Source: Euryarchaeota archaeon UBA10 (GTDB taxonomy: Archaea > Thermoplasmatota > Poseidoniia > Poseidoniales > Poseidoniaceae). From it: a stretch of DNA of 23,440 nt. This document shows positions 1-6,259 of this stretch, piece after piece. Under the pieces are notes generated by a model, which saw nothing but the letters and a program-made list of their open reading frames with translations, was not told the origin of the DNA and searched no databases. A program made the position numbers and the translations under genes. Every line of letters starts with the position of its first letter. Position 1 is the first letter of the stretch. The stretch is from positions 5,440 through 28,879 of the forward strand of contig DAGO01000019.1 in assembly GCA_002498185.1 (NCBI GenBank). The letters are read 5' to 3'.

Positions 1-1640
1 TGAACAATCGATGTAGCTGTTGCATTACCGATACTCATCGCATCAGAGATACCATTGCCCACTGACAATTCTGTTATTGACAAATCATTGATTTGGAATA
101 CAGAGCCAAAGCCTCCAAACCCTAGTGCTATGACATAATCATCTCCACCATCAGCGACTAATTGTGCTCCTGCAGTGTATCTCCCGGGATAGAAACTCCA
201 CAGAGAGATATCTCCAAGTGAACCATCCGTTATTTCTGCAATCCAAACGCCACCTTCAGTCACCATTACGATGTGCGATTCGAGTACAACCATGTCGTGC
301 AAATCATGACCTTGGGGCAATTCATAATCTGTGGAAACTGCATTTTCGAAATCGATAACTGTGACTCCAAGCTTAGAGCCGACCCAGAGATATGTGCCAT
401 CGTCATGCAATTCTCTAACATCATGATTCAAAATTGAAATCTCGTCAGAAGTGGCCTCTGGAGATAGTACATATTCCGTGTATGTATCTTTACTAGCACC
501 AAGTTCGACAGAACGCATTCCCGATTTCACCATATTTCCATCATCTAAATGAACGAAGTATTCCTCTAGCGTGGAGAGTTGCTCGCCTACTGCTAATGCC
601 TCTTCAGAACGGGCTGCGTCAACACTAATGATGCCGTCTCGATTAGCATCCCAGCCATCATTATCCAAATCGATAAGTGCGTTGGAGCGGTTCAGTGGGT
701 CCAAGCCGAAATGAATCTCCCAGCCGTCTGTTATTCCATCGCCGCTTGATGGGAAAAGGCGTCGATGCTTTACTCCGTCATAGTTGAAACGGTCACTATC
801 TTCTTCGACAGGATTGGTCCCTAACCAAATGTATTCGTCAATGATGTTTTCTGTACCGTTACGAGCACATGCTTCGAGAATATTTTGGAAAACCGTAAAA
901 TTGGAATTTTCGGTAATGAAAGGCCATTCATTCAATATAGATGATTCAGGATTTGGCGCATAGCATCTTAGCCCATCCAACTCATTGGTCCAATTATTTG
1001 GAGAACCAAACTGATATTCCTCGGGAGAGGTCAGCAATTCATTGACCGTTAGGAAACCATCCCGGTTCACGTCGAAACCATCATCGTCAGGGTCTAGGTC
1101 AGCATCACTGGCGTTCAATGGGTCGAAGTATTCGCAAACGAAGCGTTTCTCTTCGATGTCGAATCCGCCTAGCTTTTCGCACATGTGTGCTTCAAAACCA
1201 TCTGGCAGTCCGTCGCCATCTGTATCAGAAACTCTAGGGTCAAGATACCATCTTTCACCTGATTCATTAATCACGCCGGTCAGACCTCTTGTGAAACCAG
1301 GGTCGGTACATTCAGCCGGATAAGGCCAGCAATATTCTTCGGTAGCATTCAGTCCATCAATGTCGATATCAATGTAGGCATCTGAGGCATTGTCTCTATC
1401 AAGACCTTTCATCACCACTGCACGATTGTCAGGAGATGAGAAATTGATCCATTCGCTGAACAAATTTTCATGCACATCAGGGATTTTGTCTCCGTCCGAA
1501 TCTGTAGCAGGAGGACGTGCACCCTCAGTCATATTGGGATTAGTAGTTCCCACATTTGAGATTGCAGGCAATTGTGAGACAAAGAACAATCCTAGAACTA
1601 CGAGAACAGTCATCAAAAGCGTCGATTGTGAGCGTCGCAT
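1..1640 (-). CDS. Secreted Asp-rich (thrombospondin type 3/dockerin-like) repeat protein, partial
   Basis: The minus-strand frame is open from an ATG at 1640 to the left edge, giving 546 codons with the C-terminus missing. Residues 1-26 form a Sec signal peptide: MRRSQ, then a hydrophobic core, then LPA. Asp-rich loops of thrombospondin type 3 or dockerin type occur near residues 47-55 (DSDGDKIPD), 139-148 (DTDGDGLPDG), 179-201, 298-306 and 324-337; the pairs DDDGFDVNRDG and DNDGWDANRDG resemble EF-hand loops and should bind calcium. From about residue 400, segments such as GTYLWVGSKLGVTVID resemble blades of a beta-propeller. About ten N-x-S/T sequons suggest an AglB substrate. An in-frame GTG at 1649-1647 is an alternative start; GGTGAT just upstream of the ATG is a weak Shine-Dalgarno. 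Function is unknown; a surface-anchored structural or adhesive protein is inferred. Confidence 0.85.
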   Translation of the reverse strand, partial: MRRSQSTLLMTVLVVLGLFFVSQLPAISNVGTTNPNMTEGARPPATDSDGDKIPDVHENLFSEWINFSSPDNRAVVMKGLDRDNASDAYIDIDIDGLNATEEYCWPYPAECTDPGFTRGLTGVINESGERWYLDPRVSDTDGDGLPDGFEAHMCEKLGGFDIEEKRFVCEYFDPLNASDADLDPDDDGFDVNRDGFLTVNELLTSPEEYQFGSPNNWTNELDGLRCYAPNPESSILNEWPFITENSNFTVFQNILEACARNGTENIIDEYIWLGTNPVEEDSDRFNYDGVKHRRLFPSSGDGITDGWEIHFGLDPLNRSNALIDLDNDGWDANRDGIISVDAARSEEALAVGEQLSTLEEYFVHLDDGNMVKSGMRSVELGASKDTYTEYVLSPEATSDEISILNHDVRELHDDGTYLWVGSKLGVTVIDFENAVSTDYELPQGHDLHDMVVLESHIVMVTEGGVWIAEITDGSLGDISLWSFYPGRYTAGAQLVADGGDDYVIALGFGGFGSVFQINDLSITELSVGNGISDAMSIGNATATSIV

Positions 1641-1830
1641 CGGAATCACCAGTGGGCGCGGTAGCACCCAAGCGCACTGAACTACTGAATCAGCCTTAAT
1701 AGAGTGATGGAGCATTGTTCAGACTCGGATTACCTACGGTAATCCAAAATTCACTATGAAAAGTGCATATTTTTATTGATTTCAAGGGGTGGGTTCAAGG
1801 GCTAAACGCGATGCCGACCAAGAGTTGGAC
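1641..1830. promoter_or_regulatory. Divergent intergenic promoter region
   Basis: This spacer lies between the divergent genes that start at 1640 (minus) and 1831 (plus). An AT-rich TATA-like stretch, gcatatttttatt (about 1765-1777), faces the plus-strand hydrolase gene. On the minus strand CTATTAAGG (about 1696-1704) is a TATA candidate for the secreted protein, giving a leader of roughly 35 nt. Both boxes flank the dyad at 1727-1745. The promoter elements are read by eye and are tentative. No RNA gene was seen. Confidence 0.4.
1727..1745. promoter_or_regulatory. Perfect 8-bp dyad, candidate operator
   Basis: GGATTACC, a 3-nt spacer TAC, then GGTAATCC form a perfect inverted repeat of 19 bp. 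It sits between the two TATA-like boxes of the divergent genes, about 20-30 bp from each, which is a position suited to a regulator acting on both promoters. The 3-nt spacer would make a tight RNA hairpin, so a protein-binding DNA site is the likelier reading. The binding protein is unknown. Confidence 0.45.
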
Positions 1831-2649
1831 ATGTCGCTAGCATTCACTCATCTTGGCACAGGCAGTCGCGGAAACGCGACGCTTGTTGAGAGTGGAGATG
1901 CTAAAGTTCTCATCGACCAGGGTTTCTCGGGAAAACAGCTGGAAACTCGACTAGCAAGAATGGACATTAGGCCGCAAGAAATTGATGCAATTGTCCTAAC
2001 ACACCATCATGGCGACCATGGCGGAGGTGCATCAATAGCTCAGAGGCGATGGGATATTCCGATTTACTGTAACGACAGAACAGCAACTGCGCTAAATCTT
2101 GACCTTAGGAATGTGCATCTGTTTGAAAGTTTAGAAGCACTAGATTTCGCAGATGATTTAGCACTATTACCTGTACCAGTACCGCACAGCGGTGCAGACA
2201 ATGTTGCATTCATTGCAAGCCATCGGGGAGAAAGAGGAGCAGTGATCACAGACCTCGGCTCATGGACTGATGAATTAGTCAACCACGTCTCGGGATGTCA
2301 GCACATATCAATCGAGGCAAATTACGATAATAACCGTCTTTGGAATGGCCCATATCCCATGAGGCTAAAGGATAGAATTGCTGGAAGAGGTGGTCACCTT
2401 TCAAATGACCAAACTGGACAATTCCTTTCGCATGTTGTAGACAAGAATACTAGGTCGATTGTTCTAACGCATTTGTCAGAGAAAAACAACGCTCCACACC
2501 TTGCTGAATCAACCGTTCTTTACCATCTTGATGACCTGTTTGAAGGCGACATTCAGATCTCGCTTCAAGACGGTCCTGAATTCACTCACCATATCGGTCA
2601 AACTGAATCTGAACGAGTTGCCCGGGAAGGAATAACTCTGCGCGGATGA
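1831..2649 (+). CDS. Metallo-beta-lactamase-fold hydrolase, WalJ/YycJ-like
   Basis: This cytosolic MBL-fold enzyme of 272 residues starts in the way typical of the family (FTHLGTGSRGNATLVE, compare 'LGSGSSGNA' in YycJ/WalJ proteins). The metal-binding HxHxDH motif is HHHGDH at residues 58-63. Later ligand candidates are His in VPHSGADN, Asp in ITDLG and His in LTHLSEKN; GHLSND is another family motif. I chose ATG 1831 because the fold begins there. An in-frame GTG at 1789 would add 14 polar residues and lies very close to the TATA-like box. Relatives act as nucleases or phosphodiesterases, but the substrate here cannot be read from sequence. A hairpin overlaps the stop codon, and the next gene starts 57 bp downstream, so cotranscription with the pilin-like operon is possible but not shown. 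Confidence 0.9.
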   Translation: MSLAFTHLGTGSRGNATLVESGDAKVLIDQGFSGKQLETRLARMDIRPQEIDAIVLTHHHGDHGGGASIAQRRWDIPIYCNDRTATALNLDLRNVHLFESLEALDFADDLALLPVPVPHSGADNVAFIASHRGERGAVITDLGSWTDELVNHVSGCQHISIEANYDNNRLWNGPYPMRLKDRIAGRGGHLSNDQTGQFLSHVVDKNTRSIVLTHLSEKNNAPHLAESTVLYHLDDLFEGDIQISLQDGPEFTHHIGQTESERVAREGITLRG

Positions 2650-2664
2650 GCCCTGTAAGGGCTC
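2648..2664 (+). other. Small hairpin overlapping a stop codon
   Basis: GAGCCC, loop TGTAA, then GGGCTC form a perfect 6-bp stem that begins inside the TGA stop of the hydrolase gene. No U-run follows, so it is not a classical intrinsic terminator. It might be a processing, attenuation or stability element between the hydrolase and the pilin-like operon. Confidence 0.4.
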
Positions 2665-2706
2665 GCCATTGGTGAAACCATAAGAGGGGGGATGATTCTC
2701 TCCTGA

Positions 2707-3747
2707 ATGATGAGGTCACGGAGTAAGCACGATGATGACCTCGCCGTGAGCGAAGTCATTGGTGTAGTAATGCTTCTAGCAATGGTCGTAACAATGATGG
2801 GAGGAGTGTTTGTTTTCTTAACTCCGTATGTCAATGATTTCCAGGATAACACAGCATGGTCAAACGCTAATGGCATCGCAGAAAGGCTGGATGGGAGAAT
2901 TGATGTCGTAGCAGGCGCCAGCATTGATACTGGATTGCGAACCACGGTCCATGCCACTACTAGTGCAATTTCGCCACTAATCGGTGCTGAAGTTTGGACT
3001 GTGGCAGCGGACCTCACCGATACTGAAGTGGTGACTGTGACATATTTGAATCAGACTACGTTCAGTGTTTTTGCTCAAAATGAAACCGCAAACCGTGCTC
3101 TTATATGGACTCAATCTGGGCAACAAATCGTTAATTTCAGTGCGAGTAACGAGGCTGTGATTATTGAGCATCTAGTCAATGTTGCAGACACATACATCGT
3201 CACAATTTACGCTGACGATGAAGAACTTCATCGCCATGCTCAAATTACAATTTCTGGTTTGATGATCAAGACTAAGGTGCAGACTGGTGAACATTCCATT
3301 GCATTACTAAACGATGCTAGATTTGACAAATTCTCGGATGAGACATGGACTGTTTCATCACCCCCTGACATGAACATTGAAGAGTTATTTGACGGCACAA
3401 TGCGTGCAAGCTTGTCGCTTAGGGATGTTGCAACAATTGGATCAATTCCTGATGGAAGAAACGCAGTCTTTGATATCCGCTCTGCCGGCCCAATTACCTT
3501 ATTCAGCGGAGATGCTTGGAACTTCAGATACACTTACGTCTCTTCTCTAGGACCTACAGTTACACCACAAATGACTGAAGGTTGGCTAACCGAATACAAC
3601 TTACACAGAGCATCAGATACTCTGGACCAACACCGTGGAATTAGTCCTTGGTTGAGGACGAGTGGCTCTGATGGAATGACAATTGATCATGGGAATTCTG
3701 TCATTGATTTGGAAATTGAATTGCAATTGGTGGAGGTTAGCAAATGA
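2707..3747 (+). CDS. Archaeal type IV pilin-like surface protein (first of three)
   Basis: The 346-residue protein starts with a class III (prepilin) signal. A short charged leader ending KHDDDLA is followed by VSEVIGVVMLLAM and a hydrophobic helix (residues 13-38). This matches the archaeal type IV pilin N-terminal domain, and the probable prepilin-peptidase cut is after Ala13. The Glu at mature position 3 and the VxxVIG pattern are typical of archaeal pilins. The remaining roughly 305 residues are predicted beta-rich and extracellular, with a few sequons (NQT, NET, NFS). This is larger than common archaeal pilins (about 120-250 residues). It overlaps the next gene by ATGA (3744-3747), which implies translational coupling. 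No pilus ATPase, membrane platform or peptidase gene is in the window, so assembly would rely on machinery encoded elsewhere. A pseudopilin or minor-pilin role is an alternative to a major pilin. Confidence 0.85.
   Translation: MMRSRSKHDDDLAVSEVIGVVMLLAMVVTMMGGVFVFLTPYVNDFQDNTAWSNANGIAERLDGRIDVVAGASIDTGLRTTVHATTSAISPLIGAEVWTVAADLTDTEVVTVTYLNQTTFSVFAQNETANRALIWTQSGQQIVNFSASNEAVIIEHLVNVADTYIVTIYADDEELHRHAQITISGLMIKTKVQTGEHSIALLNDARFDKFSDETWTVSSPPDMNIEELFDGTMRASLSLRDVATIGSIPDGRNAVFDIRSAGPITLFSGDAWNFRYTYVSSLGPTVTPQMTEGWLTEYNLHRASDTLDQHRGISPWLRTSGSDGMTIDHGNSVIDLEIELQLVEVSK
3732..3737 (+). promoter_or_regulatory. Shine-Dalgarno inside the first pilin-like gene
   Basis: GGAGGT lies 6 nt before the ATG at 3744 and within the last codons of the preceding gene. 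It fixes the start of the second pilin-like gene and supports reinitiation or coupled translation. Confidence 0.75.
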
Positions 3748-5792
3748 GGCCTTGCAACCTTCATCGCGATGAAGAAGCTGTTAGTGCAGCAGTTGCAACA
3801 GTGCTCCTTTTCGGTGGAGTGATTTCTATCATAGGCCTAATGCTTCTTTCAATGATGCCAATCATTCAAGAACTTGAAGGTTCACTGAAAAGGAACGATA
3901 TGCAAGCTCAGATGGAAATTATGGGTCATGAAGTGACATTGTTGTCAGAATCAGGATTGCCAGGAGATTCATCAGAAGTCGAATTGATTCCTGTCGATGG
4001 TGAGTTGCGCTGGGATAGATTGAGAGGCGGCATGTGGTATTCCGCATCATGGTATCAGGATGACACATTCAGAATTCAAGGCGCCCTCGATTTGGACAGA
4101 CACATCGATGTACGACATGCTGAAAGTAACGTGCAAGCAATTTGCTATGAAGACATGAGGTTAGGCCCTGATAGACCGTTTATTTTTACTCCAAATGCAG
4201 AAACAGATTCTGTATTGGTTACACCGAAACACGGTTTGACAATTCCTCTTGGACCAGTGATGGTTGAGCAGAATGGGGTAGAATATCCGCTATCGATTAG
4301 TGAAGTAATTCGCTTGGATTCCGATTCCCAAATCACTTCCAGTCATGACCTGACGGGTATTCAAATTCGTGGAGATTCCGGTTCTACTATCGTCCCTCCA
4401 ACAAAGGCCAACCCTGCAACAGGAAAGGGACAACACTGGGCCGTACCCCTACCTGCTGGGCAAACAACAGTCGAAATATTCGCTGATGATGATATGTTAG
4501 TACAATGGGAAGCACCTGGAGATAGCGGTAATCAAGCCGTAGTACAATCCTCTGCAGTCAGAATTGCCAACTCGTGGACAAAGAGCATCAATATGACATC
4601 TGACGGACTTCTTGAAATCATTACTGATGTTGATGCGCACATGATGATTACAGTTGGAAATGAAGGACGAACTTCATTGCTCGGAGAAGAGGGGAATTAT
4701 TACTCGAAATACTTCATAGCACCCCACAGCTCTGGAAATCTTTCGATAACAAATCCAAATGAAAATGCGGCAACGGTGACATGGAAGAGTGGCGGAATTT
4801 CGGTACCAGCAAACCAAACAAGTGTTGTTCCTTGGCCTCCTTCAAATATCGATAGTGCTGCCAATGTAGAAAGCAGCGAGAATATATTGGTCGAATGGGG
4901 AATTGGAAATTCTGGCATGCGAATGCTTGCAGCTACCGATACTGGACAAGTAACTGGGTTGGATTTCACTGAAGACGATTCTGAAACAACAATCAACTAT
5001 ACATCTGAATTTGGAGACTATGAATCCAAACTCACACTCGATGGTGATTCAGGAATAATGATCCTTGAAGATGAAGGTGCAATGAGATGTATTGCGATTG
5101 ACCAAACCGCCTCAGGATGGATTTCTACTACCCTGCCTTGGAAATCAATGAATGGAATACCAGAAGGTCAAATCATTTCTGCATGGAGAGATGGCGACCA
5201 CCCAGCAAGTATTGAAATTACGCTGATTGGGGTCGAAGGAGATTCAACACATGCTAACCTTGCAACAGCATGGGCTTTCCACATTTCACGACTTACCTAT
5301 GAATTTGATACATCCATTACAGGATTAGAAGTGGCATGGAGCGCTGGAGCGATCGTTACCAACCATCCCGAACTGGAGCCAACAATTCTTGTTGGGCCAG
5401 CAGACAGACAAGGCCCGGGGCCAAGATTCAGTGCGACCGTGCCATCATTACATCCAACTGCCAGTTCGGTTACAGGAAGTGGAACGATGAATCTCGACAT
5501 TGAGTTAAGCATGAGAGAAAGTCTAGCCTCAACCACAGCATATGATGTGCGCAGAGGGTGGGTTGGCCCATACGGCGATGCTGTGGCATCATGGTCCAGC
5601 ACCGGTTTGGAATCATCAGAGGACTGGATAGTGAATCCAGGGCGCATTGACTTATTGACAGATTATGTTGGTTGGGTTCCAGTCCCTACACACGGCCCAA
5701 GTGAAGCGGTTTGGCATACTGCTGGCCAACCTATTCAATTCAACTTACAGATTAGTAGCATAGATGTTCACATTTCGGAGGCTGCTTCATGA
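3744..5792 (+). CDS. Giant pilin-like surface protein (second of three)
   Basis: The 682-residue protein has a prepilin-type N-terminus: a leader with HRDEEA, then VSAAVATVLLFGG and a hydrophobic segment (about residues 13-40). The likely cleavage is after Ala12. It lacks the Glu/Pro of canonical pilins at the mature start (VSAA), so it resembles minor or pseudopilin-like proteins of archaeal pilus clusters more than a main subunit. The rest is a large beta-rich ectodomain with no recognised catalytic motif. Repeated short motifs (such as ITVGNEGRTSL and LSITNPNENAATVTW) suggest stacked beta-sandwich domains, and sequons such as NMT, NQT and NYT are present. It overlaps both neighbours by 4 bp, so the three proteins are probably made in a fixed ratio. 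Its size is extreme for a pilin-like protein; a tip adhesin is one inference. Confidence 0.8.
   Translation: MRPCNLHRDEEAVSAAVATVLLFGGVISIIGLMLLSMMPIIQELEGSLKRNDMQAQMEIMGHEVTLLSESGLPGDSSEVELIPVDGELRWDRLRGGMWYSASWYQDDTFRIQGALDLDRHIDVRHAESNVQAICYEDMRLGPDRPFIFTPNAETDSVLVTPKHGLTIPLGPVMVEQNGVEYPLSISEVIRLDSDSQITSSHDLTGIQIRGDSGSTIVPPTKANPATGKGQHWAVPLPAGQTTVEIFADDDMLVQWEAPGDSGNQAVVQSSAVRIANSWTKSINMTSDGLLEIITDVDAHMMITVGNEGRTSLLGEEGNYYSKYFIAPHSSGNLSITNPNENAATVTWKSGGISVPANQTSVVPWPPSNIDSAANVESSENILVEWGIGNSGMRMLAATDTGQVTGLDFTEDDSETTINYTSEFGDYESKLTLDGDSGIMILEDEGAMRCIAIDQTASGWISTTLPWKSMNGIPEGQIISAWRDGDHPASIEITLIGVEGDSTHANLATAWAFHISRLTYEFDTSITGLEVAWSAGAIVTNHPELEPTILVGPADRQGPGPRFSATVPSLHPTASSVTGSGTMNLDIELSMRESLASTTAYDVRRGWVGPYGDAVASWSSTGLESSEDWIVNPGRIDLLTDYVGWVPVPTHGPSEAVWHTAGQPIQFNLQISSIDVHISEAAS
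5777..5781 (+). promoter_or_regulatory. Shine-Dalgarno inside the second pilin-like gene
   Basis: GGAGG lies 7 nt before the ATG at 5789, inside the end of the preceding gene. It supports this start and the coupled-operon reading. Confidence 0.75.
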
Positions 5793-6259
5793 GAGGTAAA
5801 CTAGTTCGTGACCAATCCGCTGCAAGCACTGAGTTAGGATACATTTTCACATTTTTACTAGGAGTGCTATTCCTTTCGATGTTCAGCGTCTGGGCATTCG
5901 GCTTAGAAACCTCAACTCGAGAAAATTGGAACACTACTGCGGTGGATGTCAACATGGCAGATATTGCAGCGGCTGTGGAAAGAGCAGATCTTGCGAGCAG
6001 AGAGGATAGCAGTGTGCGCTATGCAGAAGTTGTCAGTTGGCGATTAACTGAAGCAGATGAATCAGAATTCGTTTTGACTCTAGATGATGAGGGCCTACAT
6101 TTAGACCATCCAGAGAATGTATTGGACAGAGACGTTTCGATTTCAGCCACAGGTTCTGGAACTTATGATGGCAGAATTGCTCTATCTGGAACTACAGAGA
6201 TTTGGGTTGTCTATGATGAAGGAGTAACCTACCTAACAAACACTAGGCCCGATTTCTAA
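5789..6259 (+). CDS. Small pilin-like protein (third of three)
   Basis: The 156-residue protein has a short charged leader (MRGKLVRDQSAA), then STELGYIFTFLLGVLFLSMFSVWAFGL and an extracellular tail of about 115 residues. The STELGYIFT segment fits a prepilin-peptidase substrate, with probable cleavage after Ala12. It recalls small pilin-like proteins with a GY(V/I)xT motif that accompany other pilin-like genes in haloarchaea; this comparison is from memory. It starts by an ATGA overlap with the preceding gene and has a strong Shine-Dalgarno. Its TAA (6257-6259) abuts the stop codon of the convergent gene without a single intervening base. A minor pilin or assembly-initiating pseudopilin is the likeliest role. 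Confidence 0.8.
   Translation: MRGKLVRDQSAASTELGYIFTFLLGVLFLSMFSVWAFGLETSTRENWNTTAVDVNMADIAAAVERADLASREDSSVRYAEVVSWRLTEADESEFVLTLDDEGLHLDHPENVLDRDVSISATGSGTYDGRIALSGTTEIWVVYDEGVTYLTNTRPDF

Noticed and set aside
1042..1680. Two plus-strand open frames (93 and 96 residues) near the left end
   Set aside because: The minus strand has an uninterrupted 546-codon frame with a signal peptide and calcium-loop motifs across the same bases, so these are shadows.
1756..1779. ATG at 1756 as an upstream start for the hydrolase gene
   Set aside because: It is in frame but reaches a TGA stop after seven codons, before the GTG at 1789.
2648..2664. Intrinsic terminator of the hydrolase gene
   Set aside because: The stem is good but no T-run follows, so only a hairpin is claimed.
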